Shown: positions 53,733-63,948 of the stretch, piece by piece | Numbering within the stretch: position 1 is the stretch's first letter | Layout: the number at the start of each line of letters is the position of its first letter | Assembly: GCF_000374865.1 (NCBI RefSeq) | Contig: NZ_KB895453.1 | Coordinates: forward strand, 124,001 to 188,000 | Reading direction: 5' to 3' | Length of the DNA: 64,000 bases | DNA from: Arthrobacter sp. 135MFCol5.1 | Lineage (GTDB): Bacteria; Actinomycetota; Actinomycetes; Actinomycetales; Micrococcaceae | The notes under the pieces: generated by a model | What the model saw: only the letters and a program-made list of their open reading frames with translations | Told to the model about the DNA's origin: nothing | Database searches by the model: none | Made by a program: the position numbers and the translations under genes

Positions 53733-56375
53733 TTGGACGTCAAATTCACCACCAAGAGCCAGGAGGCTCTTTCCGCTGCGGCAATGAATGCCTCCACCGC
53801 CGGCAACCCCCAAGTGGAGCCGGCCCACCTGCTCAAGGCGCTGATGGACCAGCGGGAGGGTGTCGCCGTCGCGCTCCTCCGCGCCACCGGTGCCGATCCC
53901 GACGCCGTCAGCGTCCAGGCCAGCAGCGCCATCAAGGCCCTGCCCGCCACGTCGGGGGGCTCCAGCCAGCAGGCGCAGCTGAGCAGGCCCGCCCTGCAGG
54001 CCATCCAGAATGCGAAAGAGGAGGCGGACCGGCTGGGCGACAGCTTCGTGTCCACCGAGGTGCTGCTGCTGGGCCTCTCGGCCGGCAACGACGCCGCCGC
54101 CCGGCTGCTCCGCGACGCCGGCGCCTCCCGTGAGGCACTCCTTGCGGCCTTGCCCGGGGTCCGGGGGGACCGCAAAGTGGACAGCCCCGACCCCGAAAAC
54201 ACTTTCCAGGCCCTCGAAAAATACGGAACGGACCTCACTGCCATGGCCCGGGCCGGGAAGCTTGACCCGGTGATTGGCCGCGACTCCGAGATCCGGCGCG
54301 TGGTCCAGGTCTTGTCCCGGCGGACCAAGAACAACCCGGTACTGATCGGCGAACCCGGCGTCGGAAAGACTGCAGTGGTGGAAGGGCTGGCCCAGCGGAT
54401 GGTGGCGGGCGACGTCCCCGAAAGCCTGCGCGGCAAGACGCTCATCTCCCTGGACCTCGGGTCCATGGTGGCCGGCGCGAAGTACCGTGGTGAGTTCGAG
54501 GAGCGGCTCAAGGCTGTCCTTGAGGAGATCAAGGGCTCCGAGGGCCAGATCGTCACCTTCATCGACGAGATCCACACGGTGGTGGGCGCCGGGGCCACCG
54601 GCGATTCCTCCATGGATGCGGGCAACATGCTCAAGCCCATGCTGGCCCGTGGCGAACTGCGCCTGATCGGCGCCACCACACTGGACGAATACCGCGAAAA
54701 CATCGAAAAGGATGCCGCCCTGGAACGCCGCTTCCAGCAGGTCTACGTCGGCGAACCCAGCGTGGAGGACACCATCGGCATCCTCCGCGGTCTCAAGGAG
54801 CGCTACGAGGCGCACCACAAGGTGTCCATCGCGGACTCCGCCCTGGTGGCCGCCGCAACCCTGTCCAACCGCTACATTTCGGGCCGCCAGCTGCCGGACA
54901 AGGCAATCGACCTGGTGGACGAAGCCGCGTCCCGGCTGCGCATGGAGATCGACTCCGCTCCGGAGGAAATCGACCAGCTGCGTCGCCAGGTGGACCGGCT
55001 CACCATGGAGGAGCTTGCGCTGGAGGGCGAGACCGATGCCGCTTCGGTGGAACGGCTCGCCGCGCTCCGTGCCGACAAGGCGGACAAGGAAGAGGAACTC
55101 TCGGCGCTGAACGCGCGGTGGGAGGCCGAGAAGGCCGGGCTCAACCGGGTGGGCGACCTGAAGGCCAAGCTGGATGAGTTGCGCTCCGCAGCGGACAAGG
55201 CCCAGCGTGAGGGTGACCTGGAGACCGCATCGCGGATCCTGTACGGGGAAATTCCGGCGCTTGAACGCGAGCTGAACGCCGCTGCCGAGGCGGAGGCCGC
55301 CGTGACGGACAAACCGGCGCAGATGGTGGCTGAGGAAGTGACGGCGGAGGACATTGCCGAAGTCATCTCGGCCTGGACCGGTATTCCCGCCGGCCGGATG
55401 CTCCAGGGCGAAAGCCAGAAGCTGCTCCACATGGAGCAGGAGCTGGGCAGGCGGCTGATCGGCCAGTCCAAGGCCGTGGCTGCCGTCTCCGACGCCGTCC
55501 GCCGCGCCCGCGCCGGAATCAGCGATCCCAACCGCCCCACCGGCTCCTTCCTGTTCCTCGGCCCCACCGGCGTGGGCAAGACCGAACTCGCCAAGGCCCT
55601 GGCGGACTTCCTGTTCGACGACGAACGCGCCATGGTGCGCATCGACATGTCCGAGTACGGCGAGAAGCACAGCGTGGCCCGGCTGGTCGGAGCGCCTCCG
55701 GGCTACGTCGGCTATGAGGAAGGCGGACAGCTCACCGAGGCGGTCCGCCGCCGCCCGTACTCCGTGGTGCTGCTGGACGAGGTGGAGAAGGCGCACCCCG
55801 AGGTGTTCGATATCCTCCTGCAGGTGCTCGACGACGGCCGCCTCACCGACGGCCAGGGCCGCACCGTGGACTTCCGGAACGTCATCCTGGTGCTGACCTC
55901 CAACCTGGGCAGCCAGTTCCTGGTGGACCAGACCCTGGACCCCGAAGCCAAGCGCCATGCCGTCATGGCCACCGTCAACGCGTCCTTCAAGCCCGAGTTC
56001 CTTAACCGGCTCGACGAAGTGGTCCTGTTCGATGCCCTCACGGTGGAGGAGCTCGCCCACATCGTGGAGTTGCACGTGGCCGAACTGGGCCGCCGGCTCT
56101 ACGAACGCCGGCTCACCCTCGAGGTCACCGACGGCGCCAAGGCGTGGCTGGCCCTGTCCGGTTACGATCCGGCGTACGGTGCCCGCCCGCTGCGCCGGCT
56201 GGTGCAGCGCGAGATCGGCGACCGGCTGGCCAAGGCCATCCTGGCCGGGGATATCAGCGACGGCGACACCGTCCTGGTTGATACCGCGGCGGACCTTGGC
56301 GAACTGACCGAGGGCGCGGTGGACACGCTGACAGGCGCCCCCAGCTCGGGTTTGTCCGTTCGGCGGAAATACTAG
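53733..56375 (+). CDS. clpB: ATP-dependent disaggregase ClpB
   Basis: An 880-residue Hsp100 chaperone that pulls proteins from aggregates together with DnaK. N-domain 1-145, first AAA+ with Walker A GEPGVGKT (206-213), a long coiled-coil middle domain at about 400-530, and second AAA+ with GPTGVGKT (610-617), [20 protein letters not shown] after it. The start is a TTG with AAAGGAG seven bases upstream. The HAIR-type box upstream implies HspR and heat control. Confidence 0.96.
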   Translation: MDVKFTTKSQEALSAAAMNASTAGNPQVEPAHLLKALMDQREGVAVALLRATGADPDAVSVQASSAIKALPATSGGSSQQAQLSRPALQAIQNAKEEADRLGDSFVSTEVLLLGLSAGNDAAARLLRDAGASREALLAALPGVRGDRKVDSPDPENTFQALEKYGTDLTAMARAGKLDPVIGRDSEIRRVVQVLSRRTKNNPVLIGEPGVGKTAVVEGLAQRMVAGDVPESLRGKTLISLDLGSMVAGAKYRGEFEERLKAVLEEIKGSEGQIVTFIDEIHTVVGAGATGDSSMDAGNMLKPMLARGELRLIGATTLDEYRENIEKDAALERRFQQVYVGEPSVEDTIGILRGLKERYEAHHKVSIADSALVAAATLSNRYISGRQLPDKAIDLVDEAASRLRMEIDSAPEEIDQLRRQVDRLTMEELALEGETDAASVERLAALRADKADKEEELSALNARWEAEKAGLNRVGDLKAKLDELRSAADKAQREGDLETASRILYGEIPALERELNAAAEAEAAVTDKPAQMVAEEVTAEDIAEVISAWTGIPAGRMLQGESQKLLHMEQELGRRLIGQSKAVAAVSDAVRRARAGISDPNRPTGSFLFLGPTGVGKTELAKALADFLFDDERAMVRIDMSEYGEKHSVARLVGAPPGYVGYEEGGQLTEAVRRRPYSVVLLDEVEKAHPEVFDILLQVLDDGRLTDGQGRTVDFRNVILVLTSNLGSQFLVDQTLDPEAKRHAVMATVNASFKPEFLNRLDEVVLFDALTVEELAHIVELHVAELGRRLYERRLTLEVTDGAKAWLALSGYDPAYGARPLRRLVQREIGDRLAKAILAGDISDGDTVLVDTAADLGELTEGAVDTLTGAPSSGLSVRRKY

Positions 56376-56420
56376 CGGCCAAACTCACGCCCCAGGCGTG
56401 CTGCCTAGACGGACGGATCG

Positions 56421-57098
56421 TCAGGGCAGCACGCTGGCGGTGATCACGTTGCCGGAATCGGCCGTGACGTAGCAGTCCACCCGGCGGTCGCCCGAATCCC
56501 AGCTGGTGCTGCTGGGGAAGCTGCGCTGGTAGTTGAGGTGGAACTGGTTGGCTGCCGGACCGAGGGTGGCCGCCTGGCATGCCTCCAGGGCCTTGGCTTT
56601 CAGTGGATCAGCCCCCGGGTAGGCGGCTCCGGCGGGGTAGCGGTATGTTGCCACCAGCTGTGCCGAATGGCCGGTATCGCAGGCGACGACGGTGGACGCC
56701 AGGGCTTCCGGATCGAAGTCCTTGAAGCAGTCGCCCACCGCATAAGCGGCAGGTGCCACCCCGTTGCGTGGAAGCGGCTGGGGAGTGGCCGGCGCGGTGG
56801 CGGTGGTCTCCAGCACTCCGGGCGCGTCGGCCGCGGACTTCTCCGCGCCGGAGGATGAGTTCAACCACACGGCAAGCCATGTCAGTGAGCCGGCGACGGC
56901 CGCGATCACGACGATGAGGAACACCTTCCAGGAGGCGGCCCTGTTGGCTGCCCGGCGCTGCGGGGGATCCGGGACCCGCTGGGACCAGGTCACATCTTCC
57001 GGGGCGGGCGCCGAACCGCTGCCCCCGCGTGGGGCCGCCGGCAGGCTGCCGGTGCGCGGCGGCGAGGCAGGCTTGGGTGGGATGTCCTGGTGGTTCAC
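56421..57098 (-). CDS. Septum-formation-domain membrane protein
   Basis: A 225-residue protein: a Pro/Gly-rich cytoplasmic N-terminus of about 60, one transmembrane segment (VFLIVVIAAVAGSLTWLAVWL), a Ser/Ala/Thr linker and an exported domain with YAVGDCFKDFDPEALASTVV and ACDTGHSAQLVATYRYPAG, matching the Septum_form domain (PF13845), with four cysteines. Its role in septum formation is suggested for the family, not shown. The GTG start has AGGAGG ten bases upstream; the longer frame to 57395 extends over the DUF3073 promoter. Confidence 0.78.
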   Translation of the reverse strand: MNHQDIPPKPASPPRTGSLPAAPRGGSGSAPAPEDVTWSQRVPDPPQRRAANRAASWKVFLIVVIAAVAGSLTWLAVWLNSSSGAEKSAADAPGVLETTATAPATPQPLPRNGVAPAAYAVGDCFKDFDPEALASTVVACDTGHSAQLVATYRYPAGAAYPGADPLKAKALEACQAATLGPAANQFHLNYQRSFPSSTSWDSGDRRVDCYVTADSGNVITASVLP

Positions 57099-57370
57099 GG
57101 GTGCGCATCCTCCTGGGTTTGTGTGCCGCGGCTCGCCAACGGCCGGGCGAAACAGCCACTTCTTAAGTGACTCTAGCGAAGAAAAATCCCGTGTTCCTGC
57201 GGCTCGAAGTGCATCATGGTACCCCACGCCCCGTCCCGGGGCCCTGGGCGGCAAGCAGGGGCAGCCGAAAGCATGTAATCTAGGTGTACGACAAATTGAC
57301 CAAACATTCCGGGGCCTCACCGATCGCCAAGGTGACCACCTCCGGTCCAAGTACAAAAGGGGGTCACGCC

Positions 57371-57604
57371 ATGGGGCGCGGCCGTCAAAAGGCAAAAGCT
57401 ACCAAGCAGGCTCGGGACATCAAGTACTACTCCCCGAACACTGATTACTCGGCACTTCAGCGTGAGCTGACGGGCCCAGGCAGTCGTTCAACGAGCCATT
57501 ACTCGAATGAACCGGTCGAGCCGGACTATTCGGCTTATGTGGATAAGTACGCGGATGATTTGGATGACGATGACGACGAGGTTGACAGCCGTCGCATCGG
57601 CTAG
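57371..57604 (+). CDS. DUF3073 protein
   Basis: A 77-residue protein of the actinobacterial DUF3073 family: MGRGRQKAKATKQARDIKYY at the start, then TDYSALQREL and a run of five Asp residues. Basic N-terminus and acidic C-terminus are typical. Function unknown, but it is conserved throughout actinobacteria. AAAGGGGG lies seven bases before the ATG. Its transcript may end at the hairpin about 140 bases downstream. Confidence 0.9.
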   Translation: MGRGRQKAKATKQARDIKYYSPNTDYSALQRELTGPGSRSTSHYSNEPVEPDYSAYVDKYADDLDDDDDEVDSRRIG

Positions 57605-57747
57605 TTGTCGTAAAGCCGCCGTGGCCCCGGATTTCCAGGCCGTACCGCAGCTACGCGCTACAAGCTCCGCAGGTGCCTTCCCGCAGCGTTGGGATGGCAC
57701 AGGACCTCCTTTTTAGTACCCGTTTTCGGGTGACCGCTGACATGAGG

Positions 57748-57788
57748 AAGCCCGCTGCTTTCCGGGATACCCGGTGGCAGCGGGCTTT
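57748..57788 (+). terminator. Nested hairpin terminator
   Basis: AAGCCCGCTGC / GCAGCGGGCTT pair over 11 bp, enclosing a second stem CCGGG-ATA-CCCGG and followed by TTCC. It ends 23 bases before the VOC start and so should isolate that gene from DUF3073 transcription. Confidence 0.75.
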
Positions 57789-57810
57789 CCCGCGTTGGTA
57801 CCCTGACCGG

Positions 57811-58581
57811 ATGACTGTTCGGACGACTTACGCCAATGGCGAGCCCTGCTGGGCGGATTTGCAGACCCCCGATGTCGCCGCCGCCAAGGACTTCTACGCC
57901 AGGGTGTTCGGCTGGACCTACCAGGACTTTCCTACTCCGGACGGCCGCAGTTACGCGCAGGCCTTCATGAACGGCCGGTTGGTCGCCACCATCGCGCCGC
58001 AGGGCCCCCTGCAGCCGCCCGGCACGCCGGCCCGGTGGAACATCTATTTCGCGGCGTCGGACGCCACAACGCTCCTTGACGATGCCGCTTTTGCCGGCGG
58101 GACCGTCCAGTTCGGGCCGGAGCAGGTGGGCGCTACCGGCGTGCTGGCGTTCCTCGCCCCGCCCGGCGGCGGCACCACCGGGATCTGGCAGGCCGGAACC
58201 CATTACGGGAGCCATCTCTTCAACGAGCCGGGGGCGCTGGCCTGGGCCGAACTGTCCACGCCCGGGCCGCAGGCCGCGGTGGGCTTCTTCCAGCAGCTGT
58301 TCGGGCACGAGGTCACCGAATATCCCCAGGACGACGGCGGCAGCTACAGTACGCTGCTTGTCGACGGTGCCGAGGTGGCCGGCGTCGTTCCTGCCGAAGA
58401 AGGCGGGGACGCAGCCTGGCAGGTCTACTTTGGCGCCGCGGACGTCCGTGCTGCGGCGGCGGCAACGGTCCAGGCCGGGGGAGAAATCATCGTTGAGCCG
58501 GACGAGCATGCCGCTGACGGTTCACTGACCACCATCCGGGACCCGCAGGGCGGCATCCTCAGCCTCATCCAGGTCAGTTAA
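57811..58581 (+). CDS. VOC (glyoxalase-like) protein with two domains
   Basis: A 256-residue protein of two VOC domains, one per half: CWADLQTPDVAAAKDFYARV and LAWAELSTPGPQAAVGFFQQ open them, and GGIILSLIQVS-like text closes the second. It is similar to the 27 kDa antigen-type VOC proteins of mycobacteria; no activity can be stated. TACCCT ends six bases before the ATG, which has no ribosome binding site, so it may be leaderless. Confidence 0.85.
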   Translation: MTVRTTYANGEPCWADLQTPDVAAAKDFYARVFGWTYQDFPTPDGRSYAQAFMNGRLVATIAPQGPLQPPGTPARWNIYFAASDATTLLDDAAFAGGTVQFGPEQVGATGVLAFLAPPGGGTTGIWQAGTHYGSHLFNEPGALAWAELSTPGPQAAVGFFQQLFGHEVTEYPQDDGGSYSTLLVDGAEVAGVVPAEEGGDAAWQVYFGAADVRAAAAATVQAGGEIIVEPDEHAADGSLTTIRDPQGGILSLIQVS

Positions 58582-58583
58582 GA

Positions 58584-58621
58584 CCATGGGGTCCCCACCG
58601 TGCGGTGCGGGACCCCAATGG
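58584..58621. terminator. Bidirectional hairpin terminator
   Basis: CCATGGGGTCCC and GGGACCCCAATGG pair over about 11 bp with one bulge and a small inner stem CACCG-TGC-GGTG. It lies between the convergent VOC and purM genes. Confidence 0.65.
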
Positions 58622-58630
58622 TTGGTGGCT

Positions 58631-59776
58631 CTAGGCGTAGGCGTTGGCCATGCGGACGGCGCCGCCATCCACGCCCTTGGCGCCCTGGACGTAATCGGGG
58701 CCGGACTTGGAAATGGCATCCGAGTCCTCCGTGACCGCGCCCATGATCCAGGACGGCAGGCCCCGGTCGTTCAGGCGCGCCACTGCGGCGTCGGCGGCGT
58801 CGGGGGACACGATGGCCACCATCCCCACGCCGAGGTTCAGGGTGCGCTCGAGGTCGGGCAGCGGGACATTTCCCAGTTCGGACACGAGCTTGAAGATCGC
58901 GGGCAGTTCCCAGGTGGCGCGGTCCACCGTTGCCACCAGGCCCTGCGGGAGGACCCGGGCCAGGTTGGCGGCCAGGCCGCCGCCGGTGACGTGGCTGAAG
59001 CCGTGGACGGCGGCGCCGGCGCTGACCGGGAAGGTGCGGGCCAGGTCCAGGCAATCGGCTGCGTAGACGCGGGTGGGCTCAAGGAGTTCCTCGCCCAGCG
59101 TGCGCCCCAGTTCGGATACCTGGCGGTCCAGTGCCCAGCCGGCGTGGTTGATGACGCGGCGGACCAGCGAGTAGCCGTTTGAGTGCAGGCCGGAGGAGGC
59201 CATGCCGATCACCACGTCGCCGGCGCGGACGCGGTCCGGGCCGAGGAGGGCGTCGGCTTCCACGACGCCGGTGGCGGCGCCAGCGACGTCGTATTCATGT
59301 TCGCCCAGCAGGCCCGGGTGCTCGGCGGTCTCGCCGCCCACCAGGGCAGTGCCGGCCACGGAGCAGGCTGCGGCGATGCCGCGCACGATGTCCGCGATGC
59401 GTTCGGGGACCACCTTGCCGCAGGCGATGTAGTCGGTCATGTACAGCGGCTCGGCGCCGACCACCACGATGTCGTCCACCACCATGCCTACCAGGTCGAA
59501 GCCGATGGTGTCGTGGATGTCCATGGCCTGGGCGATGGCCACCTTGGTGCCGACGCCGTCCGTGGAGGTGGCCAGCAGCGGCTTCTTGTAGGTCAGGAGC
59601 CTGGAGACGTCATAGAGGCCGGCGAAGCCGCCCACCCCGCCGATCACCGAGGAGTTGTGGGTTGCCTTGACGGCATCCTTCATGAGCTCGACGGCGCGGT
59701 CCCCGGCTTCAACGTCCACGCCGGCGGAGGCGTAGGTGATGCCGGAGTTTTCTGCGGCGGTGTTGGCGGAAGTCAT
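58631..59776 (-). CDS. purM: Phosphoribosylformylglycinamidine cyclo-ligase
   Basis: A 381-residue AIR synthetase, the fifth step of purine synthesis. Family text: TYASAGVDVEAGDRAVELMK, STDGVGTKVAIAQAMDIHDT, DIVVVGAEPLYMTDYIACGK and SSGLHSNGYSLVRRVI. Its ATG overlaps the stop of purF by four bases. The C-terminal 20 residues are extra relative to the Escherichia coli enzyme. Confidence 0.97.
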   Translation of the reverse strand: MTSANTAAENSGITYASAGVDVEAGDRAVELMKDAVKATHNSSVIGGVGGFAGLYDVSRLLTYKKPLLATSTDGVGTKVAIAQAMDIHDTIGFDLVGMVVDDIVVVGAEPLYMTDYIACGKVVPERIADIVRGIAAACSVAGTALVGGETAEHPGLLGEHEYDVAGAATGVVEADALLGPDRVRAGDVVIGMASSGLHSNGYSLVRRVINHAGWALDRQVSELGRTLGEELLEPTRVYAADCLDLARTFPVSAGAAVHGFSHVTGGGLAANLARVLPQGLVATVDRATWELPAIFKLVSELGNVPLPDLERTLNLGVGMVAIVSPDAADAAVARLNDRGLPSWIMGAVTEDSDAISKSGPDYVQGAKGVDGGAVRMANAYA

Positions 59777-61443
59777 ACGGAGTCCTTCTTGTCGGCGCTG
59801 GTGGCGGCGTGTACGTCGGGCACGAGGTCGGCTTCGGTCAGCAGGTTTTCGAATTCGGCGTCCGGTCCGGGATCGCAGCCGGTGGCGCCGGCTTTCTCAG
59901 CCGGGTCCTCCGCGGCATCAACGGCCAGGGCGACCGTCTCGCCGGGAAGCGCGGCCGGGGACGGCTTGAGGCCGCCAAGGTCGGTGCGCTCCAGCAGGTT
60001 CTTGCCCAACTTGTCGGCGTCCGGCAGCTTGATGGGGTACTTGCCGGTGAAGCAGGCGGTGCAGAGCCGTTCGCGGGGCTGCCGGGTGGCCCCGATCATG
60101 CCGTCCTCGGAGATGTAGGCCAGTGAGTCCGCACCGATGGCCTGGGAGATTTCCTCGATGGTGGCGCCGTTGGCGATGAGTTCCGCGCGTGAGGCGAAAT
60201 CGATGCCGTAGAAGCAGGGCCACTGCACCGGCGGGGAGGAGATTTTGACGTGGACGGCTGCGGCGCCGGCTTCCCGGAGCATCCGCACAATGGCGCGCTG
60301 GGTGTTGCCGCGGACGATCGAGTCATCCACCACCACAACCCGCTTGCCGCGGATCACGGACTCGAGGGCGTTGAGCTTGAGGCGGATGCCGAGCTGGCGC
60401 AGGGTCTGCGAGGGCTGGATGAACGTGCGGCCCACGTAGGAGTTCTTGACGAAACCGTGCGCAAAGGGGATGCCGGATTCCTCGGCGTAGCCGACGGCGG
60501 CGGGGGTACCGGATTCCGGTACGGGAATGACGATGTCCGCCTGCTGCGTGTTTTCCCGGGCCAGCTGGCGGCCCATCTCCACGCGGGACTCGTAGACGGA
60601 GCGGCCGGCGATGGCGGCGTCCGGGCGGGCGAGGTAGACGTATTCGAAAACGCAACCGGCCGGCGTCGGCTCCGCGAACCGCTTGGACCGCACGCCGTCC
60701 TCGTCGATGGCAATGAACTCGCCCGGCTCGATCTCCCGGATGAAGCTGGCGCCGACGGTGGCCAGGGCGGACTGCTCGGAGGCCACCACCCAGCCGCGCT
60801 CCAGCCGGCCGAGGACCAGCGGACGGATCCCGTAGGTGTCGCGTGCGGCGTAGAGGGTTCCTTCGTCCATGAAGACGAAGCAGAAGCCGCCCTTGATCTT
60901 GGGCAGGAGTTCCGTGGCGGTTTCTTCGAGGGTCTTGCCCGGCTCGCCTTCAAGCAAAGCGGTGACCAGGGCGGTGTCGGAGGTGTTGCCCTGCTTCATT
61001 TCGCCGGTGAGCTGGCCGCCGTTGCGTTCGTTGATCATGGCGTTGAGCTCGGCGGTGTTGGTCAGGTTGCCGTTGTGTGCCAGGGCAACCGTGCCGGTGG
61101 AGGTGGCGCCGAGGGTGGGCTGCGCGTTGGCCCAGTGGCTGGCGCCGGTGGTGGAGTAGCGGCAGTGGCCCACGGCCAGGTGCCCGGTCAGGGTGTTCAG
61201 GGTGGTCTCGTCGAAGACCTGGGAGACGAGTCCCATGTCCTTGTAGACGTTGATCCGTTTGCCGTCGCTGGTGGCTATGCCAGCCGACTCCTGACCGCGG
61301 TGCTGCAGTGCATACAGCCCGTAATAGGTAAGTTTTGCTACTTCTTCGCCTGGTGCCCAAACGCCGAAGACGCCGCAAGCGTCCTGCGGGCCTTTTTCGC
61401 CGGGGAGAAGATCATGGGAAAGTTTTCCATCGCCGCGTGCCAC
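59773..61443 (-). CDS. purF: Amidophosphoribosyltransferase
   Basis: A 556-residue first enzyme of purine synthesis. The glutaminase nucleophile is Cys23 (GPQDACGVFG), behind a 22-residue propeptide as in the Bacillus subtilis type, which also has a [4Fe-4S] cluster; the cysteines in LCTACF, WPCFYG and AGCVFE fit the ligands. The PRPP loop is VVVVDDSIVRGNTQRAIV. It starts with GTG. There is no ribosome binding site; GATAAT, nearly consensus -10, ends six bases before it, so transcription may begin at the start codon. Confidence 0.96.
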   Translation of the reverse strand: MARGDGKLSHDLLPGEKGPQDACGVFGVWAPGEEVAKLTYYGLYALQHRGQESAGIATSDGKRINVYKDMGLVSQVFDETTLNTLTGHLAVGHCRYSTTGASHWANAQPTLGATSTGTVALAHNGNLTNTAELNAMINERNGGQLTGEMKQGNTSDTALVTALLEGEPGKTLEETATELLPKIKGGFCFVFMDEGTLYAARDTYGIRPLVLGRLERGWVVASEQSALATVGASFIREIEPGEFIAIDEDGVRSKRFAEPTPAGCVFEYVYLARPDAAIAGRSVYESRVEMGRQLARENTQQADIVIPVPESGTPAAVGYAEESGIPFAHGFVKNSYVGRTFIQPSQTLRQLGIRLKLNALESVIRGKRVVVVDDSIVRGNTQRAIVRMLREAGAAAVHVKISSPPVQWPCFYGIDFASRAELIANGATIEEISQAIGADSLAYISEDGMIGATRQPRERLCTACFTGKYPIKLPDADKLGKNLLERTDLGGLKPSPAALPGETVALAVDAAEDPAEKAGATGCDPGPDAEFENLLTEADLVPDVHAATSADKKDSV

Positions 61444-61500
61444 TGATCGATTATCGCACGATATGGGGTAGGACTTTTCCGGCTGCCCGATTGTGACCTG

Positions 61501-61815
61501 CTAGGCCTGGGGGTCGGTATCCGGTTCGGAATCCGGCACGGCTTCCACCACCGCCCGCTGCTGGCGCTTCACGCTGCGGCGGTCCAGCACGAGGGCCAGC
61601 CCGGCGCCCAGGATGGCCCCTGCGGCCGCGAACATCACCAGGAAGAAACCGAACACCGCACCGGGGTCGAAGGTGGTGTCCCCCGGCACCCCGTACGCCA
61701 CCACCGCGGCAGCGACGGCTCCCAGCAGCGCTCCGACCACCAGGAAGGGAACGTACTTGGGTGCCCGGCGGACGGTAACCTCGCGCCGCTCGGCGGGGGT
61801 TTCTTCAAAAGACAT
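61501..61815 (-). CDS. Small two-helix membrane protein
   Basis: A 104-residue protein of unknown function. Two hydrophobic segments (YVPFLVVGALLGAVAAAVVA and FGFFLVMFAAAGAILGAGLA) stand between a basic N-terminal stretch and an acidic tail ending EPDTDPQA. I took the ATG of MSFEETPAE; the frame to 62121 lacks family character. It lies 57 bases from purF, on the same strand and upstream of it, as in many Micrococcaceae. Confidence 0.75.
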   Translation of the reverse strand: MSFEETPAERREVTVRRAPKYVPFLVVGALLGAVAAAVVAYGVPGDTTFDPGAVFGFFLVMFAAAGAILGAGLALVLDRRSVKRQQRAVVEAVPDSEPDTDPQA

Positions 61816-62126
61816 GCCATCCAGCCTACTGCCCACTGTTTTGCTCCGGGAAACGGGTGTCTGGGGATGCCTGGCGCTCCCGGCCCGGAGAGGCGGGAGT
61901 GGCACACTGGTAGGCAACTGCTCGGAGACTGATATATCTATTGACATGGAGTCTTGTCGCTGCCATATTCTGCTGTAGGCACTATGTGCATGCTGTTGTT
62001 TATTATGCAACTCATTGCGCTTCGAACGGTGAGGCGCCGTGGTCCCCGGTCCGGGCCTGTCAGTTAGATTGGCAGTTGGTGCCGACTCACGGATCCGGGC
62101 GGATCCAGGAAAGGAACACAAGAACC
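61816..62126. promoter_or_regulatory. 311-base intergenic region with strong promoter for mscR
   Basis: No gene is credible. TTGACA (61941-61946) with TATTCT (61966-61971) 19 bases later, or CATATT at 17, makes a near-consensus promoter towards mscR. The surrounding DNA (about 61930-62020) is unusually AT-rich, with GATATATCTATTGACATGG and TTTATTATGC, so it may also bind a regulator. Confidence 0.6.
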
Positions 62127-63233
62127 ATGGTTCACAAAGTTCAAGCAGTTGTTGTCCGGGAGAAGAACGCCCCTGTGTCGTTGGAGACCATCCTGGTCCC
62201 GGATCCCGGGCCGGGGGAGGCGCTGGTGGACATCCTGACCTGCGGTGTCTGCCACACGGATCTGCACTACAAGCAGGGCGGTATCGGTGATGACTTCCCT
62301 TACCTGCTCGGGCACGAGGCCACCGGGGTTGTCAGTGCCGTTGGCCCCGATGTGACCCAGGTGGCCCCGGGCGACCGGGTGATCCTGAACTGGCGCGCGG
62401 TCTGTGGGGAGTGCCGTGCGTGTGCCAAGGGCCAGCCGCAATACTGCTTCAATACGCACAACGCCACGCAGAAGATGACCCTTGAGGACGGCACCGAGCT
62501 TTCGCCTGCCCTGGGCATCGGTGCTTTCGCGGAAAAGACCCTGGTGGCAGCCGGGCAGTGCACCAAGGTGGACCCGGAGGTTGATGCTGCCGCGGTGGGC
62601 CTGCTGGGCTGCGGCGTGATGGCAGGCATCGGTGCCGCGATCAACACCGGGGAGGTCAAGCGTGGCGAGTCCGTGGCAGTGATTGGCTGCGGCGGCGTGG
62701 GGATTGCCGCGATCGCGGGCGCGAAGCTCGCGGGGGCGACGACGATCATCGCCGTGGACATCGACGACAACAAGATCGGGATGGCCAGGTCCCTCGGTGC
62801 AACCCACGGGGTCAACTCCAAGCAGGAGGACGCCGTGGAAGCCATCCGGGCCCTCACCGGAGGCCACGGGGCGGACGTGGTGATAGACGCCGTCGGCCGG
62901 CCCGAAACGTACAAGCAGGCCTTCTACGCCCGCGACCTTGCCGGCCGCGTGGTGCTGGTGGGTGTTCCGACGCCGGAGATGACGCTTGAACTGCCGCTGC
63001 TGGACGTCTTTGGCCGCGGCGGATCGCTGAAGTCCTCCTGGTACGGCGACTGCCTGCCCTCCCGCGACTTCCCCATGCTCGTCTCGCACTACAAGCAGGG
63101 AAACCTGGACCTGGACGCGTTCGTGTCCGAGCGCATCACGATCGACCAGGTGGAAGAGGCCTTCGAGCGGATGCATGGGGGCAAGGTGCTGCGCTCCGTC
63201 GTCGAGGTCCAGCCTGCCGGGGCGTCCGCATGA
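62127..63233 (+). CDS. mscR: S-(hydroxymethyl)mycothiol dehydrogenase / nitrosomycothiol reductase
   Basis: A 368-residue zinc-dependent class III-type alcohol dehydrogenase. Catalytic zinc ligands are in [14 protein letters not shown] and [10 protein letters not shown], structural zinc in [15 protein letters not shown], and the NAD site is [20 protein letters not shown]. It oxidises the adduct of formaldehyde with mycothiol and reduces nitrosomycothiol. AAAGGAACAC precedes the ATG. Together with the metallo-hydrolase four bases overlapping behind it, it matches the mycobacterial Rv2259-Rv2260 pair. It would remove formaldehyde set free in betaine and sarcosine demethylation. Confidence 0.93.
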   Translation: MVHKVQAVVVREKNAPVSLETILVPDPGPGEALVDILTCGVCHTDLHYKQGGIGDDFPYLLGHEATGVVSAVGPDVTQVAPGDRVILNWRAVCGECRACAKGQPQYCFNTHNATQKMTLEDGTELSPALGIGAFAEKTLVAAGQCTKVDPEVDAAAVGLLGCGVMAGIGAAINTGEVKRGESVAVIGCGGVGIAAIAGAKLAGATTIIAVDIDDNKIGMARSLGATHGVNSKQEDAVEAIRALTGGHGADVVIDAVGRPETYKQAFYARDLAGRVVLVGVPTPEMTLELPLLDVFGRGGSLKSSWYGDCLPSRDFPMLVSHYKQGNLDLDAFVSERITIDQVEEAFERMHGGKVLRSVVEVQPAGASA

Positions 63234-63850
63234 GCGTCACCATCGAGAACCTGGTCACCTCGGGAACTTTTTCGCTCGACGGCGGCACCTGGGACGTTGA
63301 CAACAACGTCTGGATCGTGGGCAATGACGAGGAATGCATCATCATCGATGCGCCGCACGACGCAGCGGCGATCATCAACCAGGTCCGCAGCCGGAAGGTG
63401 AAGGCCATCCTGCTCACCCACGCGCACAACGACCACATCGGTGCCGCGCGTGAGGTGGCGGACGCCCTGGAGGCACCGATCCTGCTGAACCAGGAGGACC
63501 TGGTGCTCTGGGAGCAGGTATACCCGGACGCAAAACCGGACCGCTTCCACTCCGACGGTGACGTATTCGAGGTGGGCGGGGCGGCCCTGCGTGCGATCCA
63601 CACTCCGGGACACTCGCCCGGGTCCACTTGCTTCTACCTGGAAAGCGAGGGAACGGTGTTCACCGGCGACACCCTGTTCAACGGCGGCCCGGGTGCCACC
63701 GGGCGGTCCTACAGCGACTACCCCACCATCCTGGCGTCCATCCGTGAACGGCTGCTGACACTGCCCGCCGACACTGTGGTCCGCACCGGCCATGGCGAGG
63801 ACACCACCATCGCCGCCGAGCAGGAAACGCTGGCGAAGGTTCCGCAGTAA
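63230..63850 (+). CDS. MBL-fold hydrolase paired with mscR
   Basis: A 206-residue metallo-beta-lactamase-fold hydrolase. The HxHxDH motif is in [13 protein letters not shown], with [14 protein letters not shown] and [20 protein letters not shown] as the other metal sites. ATGA overlap with mscR. By position it probably hydrolyses the product thioester S-formylmycothiol to mycothiol and formate; this is an inference from gene order and fold. Confidence 0.9.
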   Translation: MSVTIENLVTSGTFSLDGGTWDVDNNVWIVGNDEECIIIDAPHDAAAIINQVRSRKVKAILLTHAHNDHIGAAREVADALEAPILLNQEDLVLWEQVYPDAKPDRFHSDGDVFEVGGAALRAIHTPGHSPGSTCFYLESEGTVFTGDTLFNGGPGATGRSYSDYPTILASIRERLLTLPADTVVRTGHGEDTTIAAEQETLAKVPQ

Positions 63851-63870
63851 CCAGAAGTCAGGAAAGCGCC

Positions 63871-63910
63871 CGGCGGAGGCGCGCCGGGAGGTTCCGGCGC
63901 GCCTCCGCCG
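63871..63910 (+). terminator. Perfect 17-bp hairpin terminator
   Basis: CGGCGGAGGCGCGCCGG pairs perfectly with CCGGCGCGCCTCCGCCG around the loop GAGGTT, 20 bases past the stop of the mscR-operon hydrolase. No T-tract follows. Confidence 0.7.
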
Positions 63911-63948
63911 GCGATCAATCAGCACAAGCCGGTAAGGACGTTGGAACG

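Noticed and set aside
56386..56400. Short hairpin CACGCC-CCA-GGCGTG after clpB as terminator
   Set aside because: The stem is only 6 bp with a 3-base loop and no T-run; too weak to list as a terminator.
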